Positions 1-12,200 of a stretch of 64,000 nucleotides of DNA are shown in pieces. Within the stretch, counting starts at the first letter, position 1, and the number at the start of each line of letters is the position of its first letter. Source of the stretch: Oxyruncus cristatus (taxonomy: Eukaryota; Chordata; Aves; Passeriformes; Cotingidae); contig VXAY01006780.1 of the NCBI GenBank assembly GCA_013399855.1, positions 1,416,483 to 1,480,482 on the forward strand. The letters run 5' to 3'. The position numbers were made by a program, and so were the translations under genes. The notes below the pieces were generated by a model. That model saw only the letters and a program-made list of their open reading frames with translations, had not been told where the DNA came from and did no database searches.

Positions 1-1908
1 GCCTCGAGTCACAGAACTCCAACTCCTAAGGCCTGCAGTAGCTGACAGCAGAGCTAAAACATCCCCTGTGCTAATCATATGTATTAATCTCCCTTAGCAC
101 AACTTCAGCTGTTCGTGCTGTGACTCACTGTGCTTTATGTTTACCAAAGTGCACGTACAGCCTTTTAGAATAATCTGTTTAAAATCACACAGTGAGTCCC
201 ACGAGGAACAGGGTGGGGAGGAAGAGGGAGATGTCAGGATCCTACAAACCAGCATCATTTGTTTTGACAGCTTTTAATATTCCATATTAATCCTTCCACG
301 TGCTGATCTCCACTGCGCCTCTGTGTCACCTGCAAGCTGAGGCCATCACACCCTGCTCACCAGCTTTTTAAAAGGTGTTTTTGGGACATGGGGCAGAACT
401 GGACCATAATTTCCTCAATATTGCCAGAGGGACAACATCAGATTAATTTCCTGGTTATCCATAACGAGAAATTGATAACACAGAACACCAGAGAATAATG
501 GATTTGTGGGGTTCTTTTTATATCTGAATCATTTTAGCCAAAAGGTGATTAAAGCTCAAGGTTTGAGCCATGTATGACTACCTGTACTTTCCTTAAAACT
601 GGGCTCTCAGTCCTGAATCAGGCTGTTCATACTGGAGAGGTGTCTTGAAGGGGCAGATGGGGCTAAACTTGACCCCAGCAATGACAGGCAGACTTGGAAG
701 TGTAATCACTCCTGAAATGGTTACAGTCAGCAGAGGTAAGAACAGCCTTTCACTCTCAAAATACATCTAATTAAAGCCCTCAAAATACAAATTTATTTAA
801 GCACCTCAATCCGCATTCAAGGAAATCAAAATGTCAGCATTAAAAGCACCCCTTATTAACAATCTCAGTTCAAATATCAGATTAAATGACATGGAAATGG
901 AAATGTTCTCCACTGAAGGTCAGCTATGGGTTGGCCCACTGTGGGTTATTCCAAGGGTTGCTTTTTCTGCTCCAAGTTTTATGCTTTGTGGCACCTTTCA
1001 GAATTTCTTACATTTAGCAGCACAACAGAGGCAACTTTTGTTAGCCTTGGCCAAGGTCTCTGCACTGTCATTCACACCGTCATCATTATGTGCAGTCAAT
1101 TCAATGCAATTCAGACAATTTCTGTGAAATATCTGATTTCAGGCAGCACACGACTTGCCACTTGAGGCAACATGCTCTAAAAGCCATTCTATCAGTGAGC
1201 CGAGCTGACCACATTTGGAAGTGTTACAAAGGGTGGCTCGGAGGGAGCAGCTGCTGCTGAAAAATGTGGTGTGAGCAGCATCTCTGCTTGGGTTCCACTT
1301 TCTTCTTCCTGATCTATAGAGTGTGAGTTACAGCTCCTTGGCTTTTACCTGGACAGTACGTTCCCACTGGAAGGGGGTGGAAATATTTCAAAGTTTCATG
1401 CAATACAGTGAAACCCAGGAAGCTGCAAACAGTTCGTGACATTTCAGTAACAGGAATTTCGGGAAATACCCTGCCCAAAGAACTGGAATTCAGATGAAGG
1501 CCCAGCACACGTATTTGACTAGGAGCTGGACGGAGACCACATCCCATAAAGTATTACTGCTAAAGCAGAAAACACTCCAGTTACACTGGAAACTTGTATC
1601 TGGATTTCTCTTCTTCAAGAATATCTTTGGGAAGAAAGGGAGGAAAACATTTCACAGCTGTCAGATGCCAGCAAGGTTGATTTCCAGCAAATCCTGCACT
1701 TGTGTATGTTAACTTCTTGGAATTTTTGCTGGCAGGACTGGCCCCATGCTGTGCTCAGTGCAGTGGGTGACAGTCCCCACAGAGCAGACACGTATCCCAC
1801 ATCCTGCCAGGCTGTCCCAGTGTGCATCCAAACGTCCCGTACTTGAGTCAGTAACAGCAGGGCCACAATTTCAGTCAATTCTCTGAAACTCAGAGAGGGA
1901 AGGAGGCA

Positions 1909-1925
1909 GGGAGGGAGGGAAGGGG
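1909..1925 (+). other. G-quadruplex-type motif in purine tract
   Basis: Four G runs of three or more separated by one or two A (GGGAGGGAGGGAAGGGG) inside a purine-rich stretch of about 50 bases (1891-1940). On the minus, transcribed strand of PDE4B this is the C-rich strand, so a quadruplex would form on the DNA strand opposite the RNA-like strand. Motif is direct; structure and function are inference. Confidence 0.55.
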
Positions 1926-4900
1926 AGCAGGAAGACAGGATGGCTTTTCCACTTCTCAGAAAACACCGGTTTTTCAGACAACACAGTGATTGCTCTACAC
2001 ACCTCCTGCTTTTGTCAACCCAATATTTAAAGTAAAATACATTGCTTGTAAAATGTGACATTTTAGAGCAATTTTGGTATTAAGTGCTAAGCCTAACACA
2101 TGCTTGTGGCATGAAAGGTCTAACTGGATCCAACTCACTTTAAATGAAAGCACTGGGGTGTGTGGAATATGCTCCAAGGGACCTGGCAAGCTGGATTTAA
2201 AGCCTTGCTCCGATCACCTGGAACCTGAAGTCTTTCAGGTACGAGGCAAAAAAAGTCTATTAAGAAAGCTTTTGAAGAGAGTGAAAGTGTGGTACATGAG
2301 TTTAGTATGCAGAGATGATTAATTTCCTCTTGGAAAGGTATATTTATGACAGCAGGATATTTATACTAGAATATCTACATTAAAATGCATAGTTCTTTCA
2401 AAATGAAATTTAACTGTTTAGTTCCTTAGTACTGAATAATGGCCGCTGATCCTGGTTCAACAGAACCTAGTGTCTGACCTGGGGTCTGATCTTGCTCCTG
2501 ACTGATGTTTGTCACTGGCCTTCCACAGGCCACATTCAGGCACAGAACTGAATATAAAATCAAAAGACATTAATTGTCAAATTAACATCCTGCGAGATTT
2601 TGGAGGTTTTTCCCTTTTGTTTTTAAATTCTGAATTCCTAAAATGATTAAGTGCCTTAAATGCACACCAAAGCCAATCAATGATACCTTTAGATGTGAAA
2701 ATATATCCCAGAGGGACAGGCATATTTGGCTGATTTTTAATGCCCACTTCTTAAAAAATTTACATCTTTATAATCATATGTATTTCCAGTGAACTGAATG
2801 AACTTCGAATAAACCGGTATGTCTGATTAATAACCATCAATAATTAACAGTTGTCTCTCCCTTCTGCCAAAAAAGTATTGCAATTATACCATCCTTAAGG
2901 CTGTCATTTACAGCCACTTCTTAGAGAAAACAATATTACAATAAAATGTTTTGTTAACTCTTAGTGCAACATGCTTCACCAGTTGCACAATGACCTGACA
3001 GTTGCATTAATTAGCACCATGCTTGACTACGGAAATCATTTTTAGCTAATCAGGAGATGAAAAGATAATGATATTAAAACCAGAGCATTTCTGGGTGATT
3101 TGAACACTGAAACAATCAGTATTTCACTGTTCAGTATCACTGTTTGGCAATTGGTAAGTCTGAACCACATCAGGATGGATGCAATTCCATAGGGATATAG
3201 AGGAAAAAGTGCATGAGCGCCTCTTTTAGTTTTAGCAAATTATATTTTGATTTTGAAAGCTCTTAAAGTTTTAATCTTTATAATTGTTATCTTATAACTG
3301 TAGAGTTAAGTCTGGTGGGCCAAATGTCCCTACAGAGAGCAGAGTGTTCCAGTTCTGTCCTTCAGGGTCAGTGCTTTGCCCTCTATGTATGACCCTCCAA
3401 ATTAGGACCAAACCCTGCTCCCACCAAGACTAATAAATACAAAAAAAGTATTTGGGAATTTCTGCCCACTTACAAACAAAATGATTTGGCTGCTGAGAAC
3501 CAAAACACAACCTTATGAATATTTTTTAAAACACAACAAGAAAGCAACTTACACTTGAAATCAGATCCTGCAGGAGGACAAAGTTTTGGATATTGGGACT
3601 ACCCGAGGACAGGCTGATGGCTCTGGGACTTGTGCGGTGCATTACCTTGGGAATGTCTCCGCACGGATATGTGGATACAGTCCCTCACAATCCCATGGCC
3701 AGCTGCGTCCAGGACACAGTGCTGCTGCACTGAGCTCAACCTCGGGGGAGGAAGGAGAAACATATATAGCTGCTGTGGGGACGAGCCGGTGGGTGCTTTT
3801 GGGAGTCTGTTTCAGCTCCCACTGGCTGGAAAGTGCTGATGACATGGAAGTTGAAGGGGCTAAAAGCGGTGGGACAATGAAGAACCCTGTTCATCACTAA
3901 GGCATTCACAGACTGTGCCCCGCAACCTAAAAAACTAATTCTGCCTGCCAGAAGTTTGGTTTGGGTGGTTTTGTTTGCTTTGGGTTGTTTTTTCGCTCCG
4001 ATCGAGTACACATTTCTCATTCTCATATGGAACTGATTCAAGGCGCTGAAGACTGCGCTGTCAAAATCTCACCCACAGCAACTGTTCTCATTCTGTGCAG
4101 AAAACAAAGGAAACACAGATTGTATCAACTCTGATATTAGCAATGGCAAAGCCTCATTGTCTCCACAAAGGCCTGATGCAATCCAACGGGATGGGAGTGA
4201 GCAAAGCAACACAGAGCTGCCAGGGCCTGACCTGTGTTAAAGAGCAGAGTGGATCTGGGGACACAACGGGAGGGTGCCAATCCGAAGGTCTCTTCATTGC
4301 CACCTTGGGTCCACAGCTGCCTGGGTCATTCCAAAGGAACCCATCCATCAGACAGAGCCCTGTTAATAACTGATGACTGTTTTTATGGCTTTATCCTGTG
4401 GGATCATCAGTGAAGTGACAACCTAAACAAAAATCCCAGAGGTTTGGCTCCTTGGCTATTCTTTGAAAACATGTTGCTGCTGCTCTTACAACATACCTGC
4501 TCCTCTTGTCAAAGGAAAGGTGCTCCCTCCACCTGAGTGAGGAGGCCATCTATGTGTGTCCTCAGGTTCTCAGCTCACAGCCCCTTTGGAACCTCTGTCC
4601 AGAGCCATTCCTGACACCGGGAAAGGGGAACTGCACAGCTCAGAGCTGCCTCCAGCACTGGGCAGGCTGGCGCCTCTGGGAGGTAGGTATCTCCCATGGG
4701 GGATGAATGGCTGTCCTGGTCAGCCCAGGAGAGCCCGATCCGCCCCAGGAATACAGCAGGACAGCGGGAGCACACAGAGGGAGTCCCGCTGGCACCCGCT
4801 GGCCCCGCCACAGATGGCAGCTGGGCCCCGGAGAGTGACAGGCTCTTGATGGCAGCAGCACGTGTAGCATCTTCATGTGACATTCACAGGTGGGGTGGAG

Positions 4901-5418
4901 GGGAAAACAGTTTTTATCCGTTGCTATGGAGTCATGATTAGCTTGTATGTCTTCAGAGCCTGCCGAGGAGAAATGAAGGCTATTTTCTTATATAGATGTC
5001 ATGAAATCAATCCTTGCAGAATTTCGGGAGTCAAAGGCTAAGCAGGTTTGCCTGAACATCTTCTGTCACTCAATACACAAATAAATCTAGCTGGGAGACC
5101 TAAAACCAGTGTCATTTTTCAGCCAGAGCTGATCACAAAAATTACTCTTTAGTCTCATTTGGAGCTGTTTATGTGCACAGTAACGTACCAAATGTGCGTT
5201 CAATAAAACACAGCAATTATCTTCGCAGAAAATGAACCTTAGAAAATTAAGAAAAAACCCACCCTTATTGCAAAGTGCAGTGACTTCAGAAGAAACTTCT
5301 CTTATTCTCTCTAACGCTAAAAGAAAACCTGATGTTCCTCTTTTAAAATGTGTCTGCCTCTAGGTCTTTGGCACAGGTTTGCTGATGGGAGGGCCGGCAA
5401 TCTATTTAATGACTGCAT

Positions 5419-5426
5419 TGACGTCA
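5419..5426. promoter_or_regulatory. Perfect cAMP response element (TGACGTCA)
   Basis: The palindromic CREB/ATF site TGACGTCA sits 5 kb into the intron that in mammals contains the cAMP-inducible PDE4B2 promoter. On the minus strand it is followed after a few bases by an AT-rich TTAAATAG stretch, a weak TATA-like possibility, and it is preceded by a CpG-containing patch (about 5485-5580). No PDE4B2 coding exon was recognised downstream, so promoter function is inference only. Confidence 0.5.
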
Positions 5427-5691
5427 ATAGCATAACTGAAATACTTACTAAGATGCATGAGTCCAACTTTCAGGGGGTGTGTGTTCGCAGGCAGGCGCAA
5501 CACGCGAAACGGACTCTCGGCAGGAATGAACTCCCCCCAGAGAGCCGGGAAGGGCCTCAGGACTCCCCCCCGCCGGCTCAGCTCCACTTGCTTCTCCTGC
5601 AGGTAACTTCTAAAGTTCACTTGGAAATGCACTTTTAATCTCCCAAGCAGCAAGAATCACTTCATCACTCAACAGCCCTCATTTCACCCAG

Positions 5692-5699
5692 TCACGTCA
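5692..5699. promoter_or_regulatory. CRE-like site (TCACGTCA / TGACGTGA)
   Basis: A one-mismatch CRE, 266 bases from the perfect CRE at 5419 with a GC-rich patch between them. Alone it would be weak evidence; the pairing is what makes it worth recording. Confidence 0.35.
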
Positions 5700-7198
5700 T
5701 TAAGCTGATTATCTGATTTCTTTCACAGTTTTGTTTAGTTTGTGAATAATCTGCATCATCCTAGCACTGCATCCTTTAAAAATAATATTTGTGGGTGATA
5801 GTATTTATGGGAGGGCTATCGCACCACCGAATTTGTTGTGCACACAACCAGTTACTCTTTAGCTCAGCTGCCTGGTAACACGTGGTTCCTCTGCGCTCTT
5901 GTAAAAGCGCAAAGCACCACATCTACTTGACTTTTACAATCGCTCTCAAAATCAAAAGGTCAAATCTTCAGCCAAACTCACAGCAGAGCAACAGAATTTC
6001 AAAATGAATCCTCTATTTCGTGTGTGCCCAGAGCATTCCCTGCACGCCAAGCGCAGGGAGGATGGTGCAAGAGCACCAGCTCCATACTAATTAGCTTAGG
6101 ATTTATAGATATTTGTAACCCAGAGCTGACTTTGATGCATGGGGCTTGTTAACTCCTACAAAAAGTTGGGGCTCTCATTAGCACAAGCACCAGCATTATC
6201 CAGTCTTTGTTTATGCTTTATACAAATGTTCGTGCACGAGTCTGTGTACATCTTACACCCACAGGAAAAATGAAAGACTACGAGTTTTGAGGTCGTGTAA
6301 AGGCATGTGAGAAGTGCAGACAAACGTGCAGATGTACAGGAAAGCAGAGGCTAAGGCACAAGCAAGAAAAACACCAATCCTCTACTCCCATCCCCAGAGA
6401 GGAATTTTAACAAAGCTTTAATCCTGTGAGCCCTGGAAAGCCCATGTGTGACATATCCCAAAAATGCTACACCCCCCAAGCCTCGGGCTGCACAGGGGGT
6501 GCAGGGTTTATTATATTGCTGGGTATATAATTAATTGTGAGGACAGACTATAATTACGCAGTGCTGAGAGTGTCCAAGGGGCACTGCCTGCTGCTGAGAA
6601 GAGTCTCTGCCACCCCTCACATATGTGCCACCTCTCCCCCTGTGTCCCTGGTCATACAAGAGGTTTCTCAGTCCTGGCTATATCATGACTAGGACAGTGC
6701 TTTTTCCATAACCTCTGTGACAGGGAGGGAGGGGCTCAGGTACCTCAGTGGCCCAGGTAAGGTGATAGCATGAGGAGCCTGTACTAGCCCAGGTGAAAAC
6801 CAGCTACACAACCACTGTCAAGCCAAGCAAACAGCACTGATCCTGTGCTGAGCTGAGAGAAAGAACATGGCAAAATATGAAAAAGTCCTGGGAATAACAC
6901 AAAGGGAACAAAACAGAGGGGAAAAGTTTGTACCAAAAAGGCTGGAAGAATGGGAGGCTTAGACTGAAGGTGACAGCCAGTGAAAGATTATTTAATTCAG
7001 AGGGAAGACGGGTCAGTGAAGTAAATAAATGTGAGGAAAGAACAAAACTAAGCAGGAATGGCCAGACCTATATTGCTAAAAGATGTTATTATTTGAATCT
7101 GTTGGATGAGAACTGCAGACCTTTTGGTGATGTCAGAGGAGGGGAGAGCTGAACCAAAAAGAGAAGGTGCTGATGGATTTGCTGAGCCCAAGGTAGCA

Positions 7199-7560
7199 AA
7201 GAATCACAAAATCACAGAACATGCTGAGTTGGAAGGGACCCACAAAGATCATGGAGTCCAACCCTTAGCCCTGCACAGACCCATCCCCAAAAGTCACACC
7301 AGGTGCCCGGAGGATCGTCCAAACACTCCTGGAGCTCTGGCAGCCTTGGTGCTGTGACCACTGCCCTGGGGAGCCTGTTCAGTGCCCAACCCCCCTCTGA
7401 GGGAAGAACCTTTTTCTGAGATCCAACCTAACCCTGCCCTGACACAACTTGAGGCCATTCCCTGGGGTCCTGTTCCTGGTCCCCACAGAGCAGAGATCAG
7501 TGCCTGCCCCTCCTCTTCCCCTCCCCAGGAAGTTGTAACTCAGTGAAGTCTCCCCTCAAG
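7199..7560 (-). mobile_element. CR1 LINE 3' fragment, type B
   Basis: Starts with the inverted octamer (AATCACAGAA) followed by GTTGGAAGGGACCCACAAAG and runs through the CCCTCTGAGGGAAGAACC block to a cut-off near CTCCCCTCAAG. 5'-truncated, as is usual for CR1. It is the only CR1 in the first 13.6 kb. Confidence 0.88.
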
Positions 7561-10450
7561 GTAAACGAACATAACTGTGGCAGAGATGGCATTTAAAAGA
7601 AATGAAGGGGGAATAGGAGAAAGAAATTGTCCCAGCCATGTCTGTGACAATGTGTTTGCATGATTGCTTCTGTAGTGCCTGAGGCGGGGTGCTGCCCAGC
7701 ACCCATTTATGACCCTGGCCCTGCACAGCTACACTCAGTAATGCTACACCCCACAGTGTTCCCATTATCCTGCTGTGTGGAGTTCACCAGCTAATTAAGG
7801 ATTTAGCTACAGTTCCATATTTCCGTATTATGGATTCTTGGTTAATTCATAAAAGCCATTTTGCTCGTTCCTGTGATCCGCACTTATAACAAAATAACAG
7901 GAAAAATCTGCCAGATTTACTTCAGCTGATACCAAGGACAAAACACAGGATGTTCAATACATATTCCTCTTCCTTCTCTGGCTGTGGTTACAAGGTTAAG
8001 AAAGTGCTGAAATTCACAGTGACACCAGTAGTGGATTTCAAAGCACTTGGTCCCATGAAAAACCTGGCCAGAAGTTTTCGCACTTTCAAGAAAATGAAAG
8101 CAAAAAAGAAAAAGAATTTCTTCATTTCTCCACAGCTCATTTATCTCACCACGGGCCTGGGTCCTCAGTGATGCAACACCAGCAACATATTTGGCTGCTC
8201 TCGATTTGAAACAACGGACAAATCCTGACATATTCCAGAGGGAGTAAACAGCTGGCATGTATTCCTTGCAGTGCAAATGCTGGATGTAATTTGTCTCCCT
8301 CCAGGGTAATTTTATTAATGCAGGCTCGTTTGCTTTAAACTCTCAGTTCTGCACTTCTCAGAACAGGATATAAATCACTCCACTAATGACAAATAAAAGG
8401 AGACATATACGAGGTGCTCATGGTGATGTCAATGCATTGTGGTAAATCCACGAATCAATGTGGGACATGGGAGAGCTAAAATAAAATTCCAAGCTTTGCC
8501 GACTAACCGACCCGGAGAATATAAACCCATTTCTTTCCAAAACACATTCTTTTATCTAGTGGGATGTAACTCAGCCTAGTCCCAATCAAAACACGACTGC
8601 TTCCTTCTGCAAAACTTTCAGGAAAAACTCTGCATCCTTTCAGCCACAGGAGCCATTGGCACTGAATGGAAGTGTTCAGATAGGAAAATCTCTCCTTCCG
8701 TTCATAATTTCCAAATCAGAAGCCATCAAGGGAAAAAAAAGCTGAAAACAGTGAAAAAAAAAAAATCTCTAAAAATCTCTGTTCTTGCTGCATTTAAATG
8801 GAAACTTCCTTAGAAAGCAAAGTGTTATGATGGCTAATAATGTCAATATTGACTGCTTTCATGTAGGAAATAACACAATTTCCCATCAATCTCAAAAATG
8901 TTTCTTTTTCCTATCTACAAAGTGTCACAATTTATTAGTTTGTAATGATACAACTGACCTTTTTTTTTCTTTCATGGCAAGACTTAATATAAAAGCAGTT
9001 AAGATTGATGGTTAAGAACCCATTTACTTGAGGGCCCAGGAATCCAGCCTTTGCAGGGTAAAGAAAACTTGCTCTAAAATTATGTGTATCAAACCTTCCA
9101 GTCCCAAAGGAACTGTCATGTGTTCTCAGTATTAGAAGCTTGGGTTAGCTAAGAAGTAACAATTATCATACTCACGTTGGAAATACTGTAGAAAAATGTC
9201 CCAAAAGTGGGAATTTGAAAAAATTTGAAAGTAGTTTTTTTTCCACAGAAAGTGCTAAGAAAATTAACCTAAAAATTCCTGGAAGGGCATTCTCTCCTTT
9301 TTATTATATTCTCTAACTTATATAAACAGAGCTGTGGAAAGCTTATAAAATTTTCCATTATTTTTTTTCACATGTGCACAAAATGAAAGTCTTGCTAAAA
9401 CCAACTTTAAATAAGGTGACGAATTGCATTCCTGCTAGTTCTGTCTCCACACAGTTCACAGACACAGAGTGAAAGAGAAGTTTAAGATCGTGTTGTCCAG
9501 TTCTGTTTCTGCATCAGAGGTTTCCACATCCCATAAACAAGTTTGGAGGAACCTAACCTGGAAGTCTCCAGTACTCTACATGTCCCCTGAGAATAAATAA
9601 TACACAGCATGAAAGGAAATGATAGTTATCCAGGCTTCACATGCCGTAAAAATTAAGGTTTATTAGTCCCTCCAAGCACGTAATTATTGGAAAGGCTGAG
9701 ATTAAACCTTACAGATGGGCACTAGTCCAAATCTTATCTCCTTCTTTGTGGGAGCAACCTTTGAATTAGCGCAAGAAGGGCCAGCCCTAATCCTGAGTGG
9801 GGTCCCTCAGACCCTAAGCACTGCTAAACCAGGTGTTGAAATAAAGAAGCCTGTCCTAAGTCATCAGCAGCTGCTTCTGCTCCTCATCCTCAGTACTTCA
9901 CCCTGCCTGAGCAGCCCTCACACCGCTGCCCACCCCACCCTGCCTTGGTGCTGAGCCCTCTCAGGGGTCCCATGGTCATCCAGGAGGCAGCAGAGGAAGT
10001 TTCCCCTCAGAAAGGTTTTTGGGGATTGCCATTTTTACACAGATCACATGGAAACAAACTGAAATAAAGAGGATAAAAAAACCCAAAATCACAAAAACCA
10101 GCTGTGTCTGAGCCTGTTCAAGGCTTGTAGGCTGGGGCTTGTCCAGGCCTGTGCACACAGGGACTCAGAAGAACAGCAGTGACTGTGGCCATGACTATCA
10201 AACCAAAATCATGTTCATCTCCTAAGCTAACATACAAGGATAACCCCAAACCAAACGATTAAACTAACATTATTTTGAACCTGATGGGTCTCTCATATTG
10301 GTTTTGCAGGATTAACCCAGAAGAAGCTCCGTGAGCCCAGAATTGCACCAGGGGAGGGGGCAGAGAAGCAGCTGGGAGTAAAACTGTGCAATAAGTGTAG
10401 TCTGCCTTTGGCAGGTGATTTGCAGGTGATTCCCGAAGTCCCACACCTAC

Positions 10451-10500
10451 CTTGCAGGTTAACCCTGGACACAGGTGGCTGACTGGTGGCTGGAGATCTC
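10451..10500 (-). CDS. PDE4B: PDE4B exon, UCR1-UCR2 linker start (50 nt)
   Basis: Acceptor TTTATCCCTCTTAG precedes position 10500 and donor GTAGGT follows 10451. The first G completes the split AAG (Lys) codon from the previous exon; the last G starts the next codon, expected to be Glu of EESYQ. It encodes RSPATSQPPVSRVNLQ, the segment linking UCR1 to UCR2 in long PDE4B isoforms. From memory human has RSPAASQPPVSRVNPQ, so two substitutions (A to T, P to L). Size and phase fit the known 50-nt PDE4B exon. The following intron is at least 10.4 kb. Confidence 0.95.
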
Positions 10501-11483
10501 CTAAGAGGGATAAAGAATACTCTGTCAATAGGTATTATCATTTCAAATCCTGCTGGCAGTTCTAACTGTCTACTCCCCCAGTTAAAAATCCTTTTTCACT
10601 CTCACAAAGAAGCCCAAAACACTCCACAATGACTTATTGAGCACTATGTGCAGACCTGTTAGGAAAACCCAAAGATGTACATCCTCTGGCTAGGCACAAA
10701 CACATGCTGGAAATGTGCCATTATCCCAGGCCGCCTCTGCCACTTTCTGCTCAAAATACACCTGGAAGTCAGCAAAGGCCTGTCTCTGTGGCTGAAAGGG
10801 TCAGTGGCTTCCCCAGGGTCAAGGCCTTCTCCCAGAAAGCTTTTCCCCACAGAGTCTGGAATGGACCCTGAAGCAGTATCAAATTGTTGCAAGGCAATGC
10901 CATAGGTAAGGTCAGAAGTGTCTCTTTAAACCCTGCAGGTAACATTTTAATTGCTCCTGAAGTGAGTAAAAAGATGCTGCAGTTACCAGCATTAAGCTCT
11001 GAAACAGCTGAAGGACATTTTTTTCACTGGGAGCAAAAATGTCATCAGCAAAGCCTCGGTTTCAGAAGGACCAAAACCTATTTGGAAAACTGGTTCAAGT
11101 CAAGCCAAGCGGGTCTGAGTGGAAAAAGGTGCAGTATCTCTCCAAATGTCAACGTAGTTCCCTGTGAGATTTGCCAAATAAAGCTGTTAGTTTTTCAAGT
11201 TGAAACCATCATCAGAGACTTCTTTTTTAAAGGAGTTAAAAAGAGTTGACACCAAAATTGAGATACTTCAGTTCAGATTGAAGGCAAGTACTTCAGGCTG
11301 ACCAAAAATGAAACTTTGGGCTTCTGCTTCCCTAAGAAGTTTCAGATACATTTTAACTGCAGCCAGATTTCCCCACACTCTCTTTGCCAGCCTCCTAACC
11401 CCAATTTTTGAGTCAGCCACTGAACTGTACATCCATTATTTGCCAGCTCTCCTTTGAAGCTAAAATCAAAGGAGGCAAACAGC

Positions 11484-12200
11484 TCAATTCTGCTGCAACT
11501 GTAGCTCCGGGGGGTTCTTCAGAAGTGCTCCAGGAAGGCCTTGCTGCCCAGGTGAGATCTCTGGTTCCACCCTCGATCCCGGCCCCTGGACACACCGGCA
11601 GCGTGGGGCCAGCCGGCCTCCACAGCCTGCTCCCACCAGCAGGCTCCCTGGGATTTCAAAGGCTTGGCTCTTCTGGAGGGATGTGCAGGACCCAGATTCT
11701 TCGAAGGGTTCAGCACAGGGCACACACTTCTCTGAAAATCTGCCCTGACCTGCCTCTGCTGAGCCTTTGAAAAGGCAAATCTTGAAATCTCTCAAAAACA
11801 GAAACTCCCCAATAGGGACACCACACCGCGGCTGCAGAGCTTCCAGTATCGGGGGAGATGTGCTCCAGGTATCTCCAAACCCTGAGCTGCACAGACATGC
11901 CTTTGGGGGGGCGGGGAGGCATGAACTGCTAGTCAGGAGGGTATTCCCCGCTCCAGAGCCTGGAAAGGGAACAACTGCTCCCGGCATCCTCAAATTTATG
12001 GCCGTGCCCATCCTGTTTTTGTGGCAACCAGGGTGAAGGCAAACAGAGACCCAGAGATGTGGCTTTCGACAGCACCATCTCTTCTTGGCCATCACTCCGC
12101 TCAAGTGTTCATGGCTCCCCCTTCCCGCTCCTTCCCTCTTGCCTGCGGGTATGAAGAGGAGCAGGCGCTGGATGCTTTCTGACCATGTCCTGGGCCACAA
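11484..12200 (-). other. Unrecognised 238-codon open frame inside intron
   Basis: An ATG-started frame without a stop for 717 bases, on the same strand as PDE4B, in a moderately GC-rich stretch. The translation is rich in Cys, Ser, Pro and Gly with no family motif I know, no repeats and no signal or membrane segment. Open frames also exist on the opposite strand here, as expected for GC-rich DNA. It is probably chance; a retained-intron or alternative exon cannot be excluded. Confidence 0.12.

Larger units (their letters stand above)
1..10450 (-). other. PDE4B: PDE4B intron between UCR1 and UCR2 (3' part missing)
   Basis: Runs from the GT donor after the 50-nt exon to the window edge. I searched the minus strand for the UCR2 start (EESYQKLAMETLEELDW) and for the short-isoform PDE4B2 first exon and saw neither. 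The sequence is mostly AT-rich and unique (notably 2340-3560 and 8280-9700), with one CR1 fragment at 7199-7560. A GC-rich but CpG-poor patch lies at 4560-4880, giving meaningless open frames on both strands. In other vertebrates the PDE4B2 promoter sits in this intron, which makes the CRE near 5.4 kb worth noting. Confidence 0.85.

Noticed and set aside
5402..5653. 83-codon minus-strand frame at the CRE patch as a candidate PDE4B2 exon.
   Set aside because: Its translation does not resemble PDE4B2 and no fitting donor with the right phase is evident.
1..10450. Search for UCR2 start exon (EESYQKLAMETLEELDW) and PDE4B2 first exon on the minus strand.
   Set aside because: No match seen by eye; they are probably beyond the left edge.
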